This document shows positions 16,041-25,556 of a stretch of DNA of 64,000 bases, one piece after another (position 1 is the stretch's first letter; every line of letters starts with the position of its first letter). A program made the translations under genes and the position numbers. Below the pieces are notes generated by a model. The model made no database searches, was not told the DNA's origin, and worked only from the letters and a program-made list of their open reading frames with translations. This DNA is from Planctomycetota bacterium (GTDB taxonomy: Bacteria > Planctomycetota > Brocadiia > Brocadiales > Bathyanammoxibiaceae): the NCBI GenBank assembly GCA_016209685.1, contig JACQVQ010000008.1:317778-381777 (forward strand), in the 5' to 3' direction.

Positions 16041-16760
16041 TTAATGTCTACCCCCAACGGTGGCCGGGTCACTTCCGGCAAGGAAGTTTTCCTGTGTCAG
16101 ATGGCGGAGGTCTCTAACTGCCTGTGCCGGGTCCTTCTTGCCGAAGATACCTTTGGCGGCGGCCACGATATTGGCCCCATGCCTTGCGGCAATGGGCACT
16201 GTCTCCTCGTTGATTCCACCGTCTACCATTATATCTAGCTCGGGGGATAGGGACCTCAGGTGTCTGAGTTTAGGCATGACACCCTCAATGAACTTTTGTC
16301 CTGCGAAGCCAGGGTTGACCGTCATTACCAGCAGGAGGTCTACCTCTCCCAGGAGGCCTTCTACCCTCTCAGCCTGGGTGGGGGGGTTAAGGCTTATGCC
16401 CACACGGAAACCTACCTCTCTTAACTGGGATATCACCCTTCTGGGTTCGTCTCTGGATTCTATATGGAACGTGAAGTAGTCCCCCTTTCCAGAGACCTGC
16501 CGGAAGGGTTCAATAAACTTAGAAGGGTATTCCACCATGAGGTGGAGGTCCAGGGGGACCCTGGCCGCCTTCTTGATGCCTTCTACTACGAAGGGCCCCA
16601 TAGTGAGGTTGGGTACGAAGTGTCCATCCATTATGTCCACGTGTATGAGGTCCACACCGCCCTCTTGCACCTTTTGTATCTCTCTCTCCAGGTGCAGTGG
16701 GTCAGCGGCCAGTATAGAGGCCCCTATCTTAATTTTTGGGTGAGGTCTTAGTTCTTTCAA
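16041..16760 (-). CDS. rpe: Ribulose-phosphate 3-epimerase
   Basis: 239 aa TIM-barrel enzyme interconverting ribulose-5-P and xylulose-5-P. Hallmarks are ASILAADPLHLE, HVDIMDGHFVPN, HLMVE, MTVNPGFAGQKF and VDGGI. The apparent start is TTG at 16760 with no clear Shine-Dalgarno, so the exact start is unsure; residues from KIGASILAAD are certain. The C-terminal GSDPATVGGRH appears to be encoded by a copy of the short GTGGC-type repeat. It stands in the gap-pgk operon, joining glycolysis and pentose phosphate steps. Confidence 0.94.
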   Translation of the reverse strand: MKELRPHPKIKIGASILAADPLHLEREIQKVQEGGVDLIHVDIMDGHFVPNLTMGPFVVEGIKKAARVPLDLHLMVEYPSKFIEPFRQVSGKGDYFTFHIESRDEPRRVISQLREVGFRVGISLNPPTQAERVEGLLGEVDLLLVMTVNPGFAGQKFIEGVMPKLRHLRSLSPELDIMVDGGINEETVPIAARHGANIVAAAKGIFGKKDPAQAVRDLRHLTQENFLAGSDPATVGGRH

Positions 16761-16833
16761 TTTTTTGGCAATTTTCTGGCAATTCTCTTGGAGAAATAGG
16801 TTTCAATCTCTGTCTTTGTGGTTTATCTGGACA

Positions 16834-18075
16834 TTATGAGGTGGCAGGGCTGCTTCCGATTAGAACCCGCCTCTTTTCTTCGTAGATTTGTTTGTTGGTA
16901 ATGGCCGCAATACCAGGGAGCTCCCCGCCTTCCAGGAGCTTGAGGAAGGCGCCGCCGCCCGTAGAGATGTATGAGATTCCAAAGGTGGCCCCTGCCCTAG
17001 AGAAGGCCACGTCCGTGTCTCCCCCTCCCACGATGGTCAGGGCATGAGAGTTAGTTACAGCCTCTACCATCGCATAGGTACCCCTGCTGAAGGCATCCAT
17101 CTCAAAGGCCCCCATAGGCCCGTTCCATATTATTGTGCGGGCGTCGGAGAGGGCCTCCACAAAGAGTCTGGTGCTGGCAGGGCCGATATCAAGGGCGTAC
17201 CAGTTGGGGGGTATCTCCTGGAAGGTAACCACCTTGGTCTCGGCCTTGGGGTCAAATTTCTCTGCCACCACGAAGTCCACCGGGAGGTAGAATTTTATCC
17301 CATTTTTCCTGGCCTTTTCCATTACCACTTTTACCCCTTCCAGCAGGCTGTCTTCTACCAGAGAGCGACCCACCTCATACCCCTGGGCCTTAAGGAAGGT
17401 GAATGCCATGGCCCCTCCGATAAGGATTTTATCCATCTTTTTGGAGAGGTTCTCTACAATCTTTATCTTGTCCGATACCTTTGCTCCCCCCAGTATGGCC
17501 ACCACTGGACGCAGTGGGTTGTTAACGGCCTTTTCAAAATATTCCATTTCCTTCTTAATCAAGAAACCTACGGCGGCTACCGGGACAGAGTCGTTGATGC
17601 CCACCATAGAGGCGTGGGAGCGATGGCAATTTCCGAAGGCCTCCTGGATAAAGACCTCGCAGAGGCCCGCCAGTTCCCTGGCAAACCCCCGGTCGTTCTT
17701 TTCCTCCTCCGGGTGGAATCTCAGGTTCTCAAGGAGTATTACGTCTCCCGGGTTCATCTTGTCTACCAGCTTCTTTACCTTGGGGCCGATGCAGTCTTCT
17801 GCCAGGGGTACTTCCTTACCCAGCAGTCTGGAGAGCCTCTTAGCCACCGGGCGGAGGCTGAGGCCAGGGACTGCCTTCCCTTTGGGTCTCCCAAGATGGG
17901 AGGTGAGGACGACCCTGGCCCTCTCATCAAGGAGGAAGTTTATCGTAGGTAGGGTTGCCCTTATGCGGGAGTCATCCGTGATGTTGCCTTCGGCGTCCAG
18001 GGGGACGTTATAATCTACCCTTACCATCACCCTTTTCCCCTTCACTTCAAGGTCTTTTATAAATAGTTTGTCCAT
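16834..18075 (-). CDS. pgk: Phosphoglycerate kinase
   Basis: 413 aa from the ATG at 18075, which has AGGGAG five bases upstream; a GTG two codons earlier is possible. It transfers phosphate between 1,3-bisphosphoglycerate and ADP. Signatures include VRVDYNVPLD, LLENLRFHPEEE, ILGGAKVSDKI, the nucleotide loop GPMGAFEMDAFSRGT and GGGDTDVAF. The final residues VLIGSSPATS lie in a dispersed repeat copy (16841-16858), extending the usual C-terminus. It is spaced 12 bp from gap. Confidence 0.97.
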   Translation of the reverse strand: MDKLFIKDLEVKGKRVMVRVDYNVPLDAEGNITDDSRIRATLPTINFLLDERARVVLTSHLGRPKGKAVPGLSLRPVAKRLSRLLGKEVPLAEDCIGPKVKKLVDKMNPGDVILLENLRFHPEEEKNDRGFARELAGLCEVFIQEAFGNCHRSHASMVGINDSVPVAAVGFLIKKEMEYFEKAVNNPLRPVVAILGGAKVSDKIKIVENLSKKMDKILIGGAMAFTFLKAQGYEVGRSLVEDSLLEGVKVVMEKARKNGIKFYLPVDFVVAEKFDPKAETKVVTFQEIPPNWYALDIGPASTRLFVEALSDARTIIWNGPMGAFEMDAFSRGTYAMVEAVTNSHALTIVGGGDTDVAFSRAGATFGISYISTGGGAFLKLLEGGELPGIAAITNKQIYEEKRRVLIGSSPATS

Positions 18076-18087
18076 ATACACTCCCTA

Positions 18088-19188
<1,101 letters not shown>

Positions 19189-19229
19189 CTACCGCTGAAT
19201 TGGTTACTCGTTGACCCACAAAAAATGTA

Positions 19230-19257
19230 ATTTTAACACCGAATGGGATTTTGTCAA
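19230..19257 (-). promoter_or_regulatory. Promoter of the gap-pgk-rpe-accD-hemerythrin-thioredoxin operon
   Basis: On the minus strand TTGACA (19257-19252) and TAAAAT (19235-19230) are 16 bp apart, about 80 bp upstream of gap. It is the only strong promoter seen ahead of the six-gene run. Confidence 0.6.
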
Positions 19258-19322
19258 TCATTGATGTTTGAGTAGGGGGCGGGGGTTACCCCTGCCCGAC
19301 CTTACTTACAAAGGGAATCTTT

Positions 19323-19351
19323 GTAGGGGCAGGTTTCAAACCTGCCCCTAC
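19323..19351. repeat. 29-bp palindrome, GTAGGGGC...GCCCCTAC family
   Basis: Outer arms GTAGGGGC/GCCCCTAC with core AGGTTTCAAACCT. It lies in the 220-bp divergent region before the nitroreductase gene. Nearby TTACAAAGGGAATCTTTG forms another short inverted repeat. Confidence 0.85.
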
Positions 19352-19478
19352 ATGCTTTGTCCTTTACAAAGCAACGGGGGGCTGTTAAAATCCCTGAAAA
19401 TTTTCCTCCTGCTAAAGGCCTGGATGCCGATGTTTCTTTGTCCACAAGTCCACTTCAGACGGAAAGGGAGTAAAGTCC

Positions 19479-19994
19479 ATGCACGTCTTGCAGGTAATAA
19501 AAGAAAGGCGGAGTATCAGGCATTTCTTGAATAAACCTATACCTAAGGAGATGATAGACCAGCTCATAGATTCCCTCATCTGGGCCCCAAGCGCCGGGAA
19601 CCTGCAGAGCCGCCAGTTCTATTTTATTTATAATAAGGACGTAAAGGAACGGTTGGTGAAGGCCGCCTGGGGGCAGAGTTTTATCGCCGAGGCCCCTTTA
19701 GCAATAGTCTGCTGTGCCGACCTGAGGATAGGTACCCATTACGGCAGCCGTGGCAAGGAACTCTATGCCCTCCAGGACGTGGCTGCCAGCGTAGAGAACC
19801 TCCTCCTCGTGGCCCACGAAATTGGCCTTGCCACCGTCTGGGTAGGGGCCTTTGAGGAAGAGGGGGTTAATGAGGTACTCAACCCGCCGGGGCACCTCCG
19901 TCCCGTGGCCATCATCCCTGTAGGCTACCCCGCCGAACACCCCTCGGCACCGAGGAGGGTGTCCAGGGAGAAGGCCGTAATTTTTATAGAATAA
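19479..19994 (+). CDS. Nitroreductase-family flavoprotein
   Basis: 171 aa. The family start ERRSIRHF and WAPSAGNLQSRQFY bind FMN phosphate, and the later VWVGAFEEE and VAIIPVGYP segments are typical. Members reduce nitro compounds, quinones or other electron acceptors with NAD(P)H; the substrate here is unknown. It is preceded by divergent gap and followed by the DUF72 gene in the same direction. Confidence 0.92.
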   Translation: MHVLQVIKERRSIRHFLNKPIPKEMIDQLIDSLIWAPSAGNLQSRQFYFIYNKDVKERLVKAAWGQSFIAEAPLAIVCCADLRIGTHYGSRGKELYALQDVAASVENLLLVAHEIGLATVWVGAFEEEGVNEVLNPPGHLRPVAIIPVGYPAEHPSAPRRVSREKAVIFIE

Positions 19995-20018
19995 AAACCT
20001 TTAGTCCTCAGTTATCAG

Positions 20019-20906
20019 TTGTCAGGACACCGACCGCCGAAATCTGAGAAGTTGACCAGGCCAGGCCAAGAAAGTATAAAGAAGTATAAAAAGGCACAAA
20101 GACCGCCTGCTGTCCCTCCATCTCACGCAAGGCGGGCCTTTGTGGGCACCAGTGGTTTCATCTATCCCCACTGGGGAGGGGGTGTCTTTTACCCTGAAGA
20201 CCTGCCGCAGAGGAGGTGGCTGGAGTATTACGCCGAACGCTTTGATACGGTAGAACTCAACGTGACCTTTTACCGCCTGCCTACAGAGGGGGCCTTTCGG
20301 TCATGGTATAAGAGGACGCCTAAAGGCTTTGCCTTTGCCCTGAAGGGGAGCAGGTTCATTACACATATAAAGAGGCTGAAGGATTGTCAGGAACCCCTGG
20401 AATTATACTTTGATAGGGCCCGGCTATTAAAAGAGAAGCTTTCCGTAGTCCTGTGGCAACTACCTCCCAGGTATAAGAAAGATACACAGAGATTAAAGAC
20501 CTTCATTAAATCTCTCAAGCCTTATACCACCTGCCGTCATGCCTTTGAGTTCAGGGACGCAAGCTGGGTGGCGGAGGAGGTATATGGATTACTTGGGGAG
20601 GCAGATATGGCCCTTTGTGAGGCAGACTGGCCCGGGATGCCGCAATCCACCCTAAACGAACCAGTAACGGCTAGCCCTGTACCAATAAGGTACAGGGTTA
20701 GCTTTGTTTACCTCAGGCATCACGGCCCCGGGGGAGAATGGGGTCTCTACTCTGGATGCTACAGCAAGGTGTTCCTTAGGAAGGAGGCGGAGAGGATAAA
20801 AGCCTTGCTAAAACAGGGTAGGAGCGTTTATATATATTTTAATAACGACGCCGAAGGTTGGGCAGTGAAGAATGCCCTGGAGTTAAGAGGAATGCTCAGA
20901 CAATAA
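20019..20906 (+). CDS. DUF72-family TIM-barrel protein
   Basis: 295 aa from a TTG; the conserved part begins only at about residue 40 (AFVGTSGFIYPHWGG), and the preceding basic stretch runs through 7-bp-repeat DNA, so the true start may be later. DUF72 hallmarks are WLEYYAERFDTVELNVTFYR, FAFALKGSRFITH, FEFRDASW and the C-terminal YIYFNNDAEGWAVKNA. Function of the family is unproven. Residues about 219-229 (ASPVPIRYRVS) are encoded by a 33-nt palindrome (20672-20704) related to one at 53236-53258, so a repeat sits inside the gene in frame. Confidence 0.88.
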   Translation: MSGHRPPKSEKLTRPGQESIKKYKKAQRPPAVPPSHARRAFVGTSGFIYPHWGGGVFYPEDLPQRRWLEYYAERFDTVELNVTFYRLPTEGAFRSWYKRTPKGFAFALKGSRFITHIKRLKDCQEPLELYFDRARLLKEKLSVVLWQLPPRYKKDTQRLKTFIKSLKPYTTCRHAFEFRDASWVAEEVYGLLGEADMALCEADWPGMPQSTLNEPVTASPVPIRYRVSFVYLRHHGPGGEWGLYSGCYSKVFLRKEAERIKALLKQGRSVYIYFNNDAEGWAVKNALELRGMLRQ

Positions 20907-20923
20907 ACGGGGAGAGTAGCAAG

Positions 20924-21703
20924 ATGCAATGGAAAGCGGCACTATTATTGATTCTTTTTAACCTCTGCCTCGGTTGTACCTCCGAGCAGTGGGTGAAAGA
21001 GTATGTAAAGGGCGAGACCACCGGATTACAAGAGACATTGGACAGTCGCACGGCTGAGGCAGATAGGAGCCTAGAGGAGCTAGTAAAGAGGCAGACTGCG
21101 CAGGAAGAACAAATAAAAGAGCTAAATGCGGCACTGGAGGCAGTTAATGAAAGACTTACGAAATGGCAAAACTTTATTGTAAGACTTAAAGAAGAGAGGG
21201 AAAAGGCAAAAGGAAAGCCTCCTGTAATAACAAAAGAGGAACCTGCAATAACAAAAGAGGAAACGGAAAGACCCAAGGAAGAGCCCTCCACAAAGAAAGG
21301 AGAGGAAGAAATAATTAAGCTGATGGGGGAAGAAATAACTCACCTGAGGGTAGAGGAAGAAGAGATTGACAAGAAATTTGCAAAGTTAGGGGAGATTGAA
21401 AAAGATTTAAATCGTTTAAAAGAATCACAGCAACTAGACTACACTACCCTGAACAAGGAGTTGGTCTCTTTAGACAACAGGATAAGCGACGCCAAGAGGT
21501 TTGTTGACATGAATGTAAGTGCGATGCTGAAAGCCCAGAGCCTCCTCAAGGAATTCACTATTGAGGAGGTAAGGACCTTACGGGTGGAACGCCAAGAATA
21601 TGCCAGAGAACTGGAGTCTATAAAAGGCAGGCTTCAGGCTATAGAGGATGCTACAGGGAAGAAGGGTACCTCTAGCAATGAGAGCGTGCAACAAACACCG
21701 TAG
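20924..21703 (+). CDS. Coiled-coil lipoprotein-like protein
   Basis: 259 aa from the ATG at 20924 (GGGGAG upstream); an earlier in-frame start overlaps DUF72 and is rejected. The N-terminus (MQWKAALLLILFNLCLGC) is a probable lipoprotein signal with Cys at 18. The rest is Lys/Glu-rich and almost wholly coiled coil, with a low-complexity linker at about 100-130 (repeated ITKEE). It is presumably anchored to a membrane and extends into the periplasm. No family is recognised. Confidence 0.7.
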   Translation: MQWKAALLLILFNLCLGCTSEQWVKEYVKGETTGLQETLDSRTAEADRSLEELVKRQTAQEEQIKELNAALEAVNERLTKWQNFIVRLKEEREKAKGKPPVITKEEPAITKEETERPKEEPSTKKGEEEIIKLMGEEITHLRVEEEEIDKKFAKLGEIEKDLNRLKESQQLDYTTLNKELVSLDNRISDAKRFVDMNVSAMLKAQSLLKEFTIEEVRTLRVERQEYARELESIKGRLQAIEDATGKKGTSSNESVQQTP

Positions 21704-21835
21704 AGTAGGCAGTGTAGCGTGCAAATTCGTCTGTTACGCTACACTGCCTACTGGTTGTCCATTTATGGAGACATTAAAAGCGGCAGGGCCACTTTTTGTT
21801 ACCAGGTGGGACCAACGCCCCGATGTAGACAGTTT

Positions 21836-22183
21836 TTAAAACCTCCTCCTTCGTTCTCCTCCTCCTCCTCCTCCTCCAAAACCACCCCTCCTGCCGCCGC
21901 CGCCACCAGCACCGCCAGCACCGCCCCCCCTGCGCTCCTCGGCACGGGCCTCGTTTACGATGATAGTGCGGTCTCCCAGGCTCTGGCCGTTCAGCTTGGT
22001 TATGGCATCCTGTGCCTCCTGGTTACTGGACATCTCAACAAAACCGAATCCCCTGGGCTGTCCGGTATATCTGTCCGTAATTATATTCACGGACTCCACC
22101 TTCCCCACTGCGCCAAAACAACTCTCCAGCATCTCGCGAGTTACCGAACTTCCCAGATTCCCTACATAAAGTTTTTTTCCCAT
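21836..22183 (-). CDS. Glycine-rich RRM RNA-binding protein
   Basis: 115 aa. A single RNA-recognition motif occupies residues 1-80, with RNP2 KLYVGNL (4-10) and RNP1 RGFGFVEM (about 44-51). A Gly/Arg tail follows (GGAGGAGGGGGRRGG). This architecture matches the cold-inducible Rbp proteins of cyanobacteria and other bacteria, thought to act as RNA chaperones. AAGGAAAGG precedes the start. An intrinsic terminator and its own promoter lie directly upstream, suggesting attenuation control. Confidence 0.95.
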   Translation of the reverse strand: MGKKLYVGNLGSSVTREMLESCFGAVGKVESVNIITDRYTGQPRGFGFVEMSSNQEAQDAITKLNGQSLGDRTIIVNEARAEERRGGGAGGAGGGGGRRGGFGGGGGGGERRRRF

Positions 22184-22215
22184 TGGCCTTTCCTTAATTT
22201 GTAAGCCCTAAAGAT

Positions 22216-22250
22216 AAAAAAAAACCCAACGGCCAGAGAAAGCCTTTGGG
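22216..22250 (-). terminator. Intrinsic terminator in the RRM gene leader
   Basis: On the minus strand CCCAAAGG (22250-22243) pairs with CCGTTGGG (22232-22225) with one mismatch, and nine T follow (22224-22216). It sits 33 bp before the RRM start codon and downstream of a promoter at 22318-22290. An overlapping pairing, TTTGG with CCAAA across the loop TCGACC, would use the terminator's 5' arm and so could act as antiterminator. Confidence 0.65.
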
Positions 22251-22289
22251 GTCGACCAAAACCTCAAAAGTATTCAGTGGTCTTGCAAC

Positions 22290-22318
22290 ATTTTACAATA
22301 CTACAAGAAATACTACAA
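22290..22318 (-). promoter_or_regulatory. Promoter for the RRM gene
   Basis: On the minus strand TTGTAG (22318-22313) and TAAAAT (22295-22290) are 17 bp apart. The predicted leader is about 100 nt and contains the terminator above. Confidence 0.5.
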
Positions 22319-22396
22319 GAGATTTCGCAACAAAAATAAAAAAATATGTGTGGGGTATACAGGGATGGGTTACGGTTTTGGCCCTTCTAAAGAAAG

Positions 22397-23623
22397 CTAC
22401 CTGAAGAGGATAACCATTATGGCCACGCCCACGGCGACGGAGAGGATGGTCACCGTCAGTCCTACCTTCAGGAACTGGAAAAACCCTATATGTACCGTCT
22501 CCCTGGAGAGTTCCATCACGATCATGTTGGCCACAGAACCCACAATGGTCAGGTTCCCTGCAAAGGTGCTGGACATGGCCAACACCAGCCACATGACGGA
22601 AGGCTCTGAGAACCTGTCCATCCACTGGCTGGCCAGGATGACGTAAGGGACGTTAGACACGAGGTTGGAGGCCAGTACGGAGAACAGGCTAAAGCCTACT
22701 ATCTGGCTGGGGAGAGATTGTCCAAGAAGGGGTTCTATCTGCCCATAAAGCATATCCACTACTCCCACCTTCTTCACTCCAGCTACGACTATAAAGAGAC
22801 ACCCGAAGAATAGTAAAAGGGGCCAGTTAACCCTCTCCAGGGCACTAGAGGGTCTTACTCCTGAGAATACCAGGGCGGCCGTACCCCCAACGATAGAGAC
22901 AAGAGGCAGGTTCCTTGAGAAGGTGAAACCCAGGAAGACGGCTATGAGGATTAAGCCGAGCCGGGTCATCAGGTCTCCGTCCAGAGAAGGCTCGGAGGGG
23001 GTCAGATGGTCTAGACCCTTTTTAGCCAGGTCTTTGTGGAAAAAGAGATATATTACCGCTACGTTTAATATCAGGGCCAGACAACCCACGGGCAACAGGT
23101 ACAGGCAGTACTGCCAGTAACCCCAGCCTGAGAGTACCCCAATAATCATGTTTTGAGGGTTCCCAGTCAACGTAACCACACTGCCGATATTGGAAGAAGT
23201 AGCCAGGGCGATAAGAAAAGGTACAGGATTAAGGCGGGTCTTACTCAGGGCAGAAAGGAGCAAGGGGGTAAAGAGGAGGCAGACGGTATCATTTATGAAA
23301 AGGGCGGAGAGTACGGCACTGGAGAGACTGACCAGACACAGGAGGCCGGTGGCACTGCGAGACCATCTCAGCAGGATATAGGCAAGATATTCAAAGAAAT
23401 TGGCTACCTTCAGGTAGGCCACGATTATCATCATCCCCAGTAGTAGCACGATGGTGTTAAGGTCTATGGCCCTGTACGCCTCCTCCAGGGTCATCACCCC
23501 CAGGCCCACCATGAGCACCGCCCCCAGGAGTGCCCCCGTGGGCCTATCCAACCACAGCCAGCTAATCCGCTGTGCAGAAATAATAAAGTAGGTAATGAGA
23601 AAGATAAGGAGGGCCTTTATCAC
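22397..23623 (-). CDS. ArsB/NhaD-superfamily (CitMHS-type) anion or Na+/H+ transporter
   Basis: 408 aa with about eleven hydrophobic helices. Typical ion-transporter-superfamily segments are DLNTIVLLLGMMIIVAYLK, SALFINDTVCLLFTPLL and ATSSNIGSVVTLTGNPQN, with the mirrored SNLVSNVPYVILASQWM near the C-terminus. Members exchange cations or export oxyanions. The substrate cannot be read from the sequence. It overlaps the upstream MFS gene by four bases (ATGA). Confidence 0.88.
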   Translation of the reverse strand: MIKALLIFLITYFIISAQRISWLWLDRPTGALLGAVLMVGLGVMTLEEAYRAIDLNTIVLLLGMMIIVAYLKVANFFEYLAYILLRWSRSATGLLCLVSLSSAVLSALFINDTVCLLFTPLLLSALSKTRLNPVPFLIALATSSNIGSVVTLTGNPQNMIIGVLSGWGYWQYCLYLLPVGCLALILNVAVIYLFFHKDLAKKGLDHLTPSEPSLDGDLMTRLGLILIAVFLGFTFSRNLPLVSIVGGTAALVFSGVRPSSALERVNWPLLLFFGCLFIVVAGVKKVGVVDMLYGQIEPLLGQSLPSQIVGFSLFSVLASNLVSNVPYVILASQWMDRFSEPSVMWLVLAMSSTFAGNLTIVGSVANMIVMELSRETVHIGFFQFLKVGLTVTILSVAVGVAIMVILFR

Positions 23624-25008
23624 CCTGAGGGTCCCTCCCCGATGCCCAGTCCACCTGAGACGGATACCGCCTCCGGCCCGGGTCCTGGCCTGACAGGTTT
23701 TGTCGGGAGTGGCTCTACCACCCCCCTTACCTCTTTTACCTTTGTGAGGAGAAATACCCCCGCCAGCGCCCTAAAGACCCCTGAGAGTAAAAAGAGGAAC
23801 AGCAGCCTGTAGCCCATGAGGTGGGGGAGATGATTGGCCAGAAACCCTCCCAGGAGGGTACCAGCAAAGGCCGCTATGCCGTTTGTGGCACTGTAGTAGG
23901 ACACACACCTGGTCCGCTTTTCGGGGATGGCGGACTCGTAAACAAAATTTACGGAACAGAGGTTAAACCCCCCCCAGCCTATACCACTGAGTATCTGGAC
24001 AAAAAATAGGTAACGGACATCCTGGGAAAATATCCACAGGATGGGTAGAAAGGGTAAGATACAGGAACAAATCCTCAGTACCCTCAGGTTCCCCACCTTA
24101 TCGGCGTACTTTCCCCAGAAGGGGCCGGAAAGGAGGGCAAACGTGTGTGCTACGGCCACCAGTACTGAATAAGTAAGATAGGAAAACCCGAGGTCCCTGA
24201 GCATGAATACGGAGAAAAAGGGACCGGACATCAGGACGGCAAAATGGATGACCGCCACAAAGGCCACGTAACGCCCAAAGTTGCCCTCCGGGGCCCGCCG
24301 CAGGAAGTCCCAAAAGGAGAAATAATGTTCCTCTTTAATCCTCAGAGGTGGCTCATAAATCAGGGTCATGAGGTAACCTGAGATTGCCCTGGCTGACCCG
24401 GCTGCCAGAAAGACTACGAAGAACCCGAAAAGGGCCGCCTCCTTTTTTGTTGGAAGTCCGCCTGAGGCGGATGCCTCACTCCAGTTCAGGTAATAGCCCG
24501 CCAGGAAGACGCTGAGGACAGAGACGAAACCCAGTAACCTCTCCCGCCTTCCAAAATAGCTTCCCCTTTTCCTCACAGGCACAAGGTCAGACAGCATAGA
24601 ACCCCAGGCAGGTCCAGCAAAATGGGCAGAGACCATGCACCATACGTATCCGAGCGTTAGCAGTGGCAGGGCTACTCTTGGTGGAAGGAGCGTATTTGCC
24701 ACTAGAAAGGGTATGAGGGCGATGGGGAGAAAGGATAGGGCATGGAGGAACACCGCAGGCACTATCAGCCGCCTCCTTGAGCCAACCCTCTCCACTAAAT
24801 CCGCCGTCTTCAACTGGGATAGGGAGACAAAGAGCCTGGGCAGGGAGTTCAGTACGCCTATCTGGATGTTGCTGGCTCCCAGGGCCACAGCCAGGGGGTT
24901 TACGAAGTTGTCCATTATCCCCAGGGCTATGCCCGCAGGTGCCCCCTCCAGAAAGGCAAACCGCAGACTATCCTTTACTTTCTTTTTCAGTACGGCTATA
25001 GAGTCCAT
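23620..25008 (-). CDS. MFS transporter
   Basis: 462 aa with about twelve hydrophobic segments and a charged central region. Family cues include the loop motif LVERVGSRRR after the second helix and GKYADKVGNLR in the second half. The transported compound is unknown. The loop around residues 175-190 (WSEASASGGLPTKKE) is encoded by a CCGCCTGAGGCGG palindrome copy (about 24455-24470), again in frame. The C-terminal tail is Gly/Pro-rich and overlaps the next gene's start. Confidence 0.88.
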   Translation of the reverse strand: MDSIAVLKKKVKDSLRFAFLEGAPAGIALGIMDNFVNPLAVALGASNIQIGVLNSLPRLFVSLSQLKTADLVERVGSRRRLIVPAVFLHALSFLPIALIPFLVANTLLPPRVALPLLTLGYVWCMVSAHFAGPAWGSMLSDLVPVRKRGSYFGRRERLLGFVSVLSVFLAGYYLNWSEASASGGLPTKKEAALFGFFVVFLAAGSARAISGYLMTLIYEPPLRIKEEHYFSFWDFLRRAPEGNFGRYVAFVAVIHFAVLMSGPFFSVFMLRDLGFSYLTYSVLVAVAHTFALLSGPFWGKYADKVGNLRVLRICSCILPFLPILWIFSQDVRYLFFVQILSGIGWGGFNLCSVNFVYESAIPEKRTRCVSYYSATNGIAAFAGTLLGGFLANHLPHLMGYRLLFLFLLSGVFRALAGVFLLTKVKEVRGVVEPLPTKPVRPGPGPEAVSVSGGLGIGEGPSG

Positions 25009-25556
25009 TTTTAGAAAACAAAAACCCCATCCAGATTAAGCTATTTATAGACTTGGAGTTGGAAAACATAGGGGGGAAATAGAAGAAGATTAGCACTTAT
25101 CCCTGCCCTTGTCAATAGTCCCTTCCATAGGGGTAGAACTGTTCAGACACATAGTAATCAGGTAATCAAGTTAGTTTACATAAGGGATAAGGAGTTTAAG
25201 AAGATTAAAAGGCTGGTATCAGGGGGGCTAGCCCCCTGACTGACCCCCAGTTAAGGGATAAAATTAGGTAGCCACAACTCCGCCTGAGGCAGATCCGTCT
25301 AAGGCGTGACTTTAGGTTGCGATATCTTACGTAACCACCTTCGCGGGCTAAAGTTAGCTCCGCCTTAGGTGGACGAATCTGCCTCAGGTCATGCCGAAGG
25401 CAGATCCGCCCGCCCGAGGCAGACTTTCAGCCCATGACGTGACCTGCGGCTACAAACTTTGTATGGACAGTATTTTCCTTGACTGGAGAGAGAGATAGTT
25501 TATATTAGGGCACTAAAGGGGGTTGTGCAAGATGGGGACCAAGGGAGGAGCTATAC
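25009..25556. other. Repeat-rich intergenic region, no gene seen
   Basis: About 550 bp between divergent genes. The middle (25220-25455) is packed with degenerate copies of the CCGCCTGAGGCGG palindrome and of a GCGGGCTAAAG...CTTTCAGCCC inverted repeat, like the cluster at 13620-13765. A GGGAGGAG at 25542-25549 belongs to the following gene. Confidence 0.6.

Noticed and set aside
20858-20923. N-terminal extension of the coiled-coil lipoprotein
   Set aside because: It overlaps the end of the DUF72 gene and would bury the lipoprotein signal peptide.
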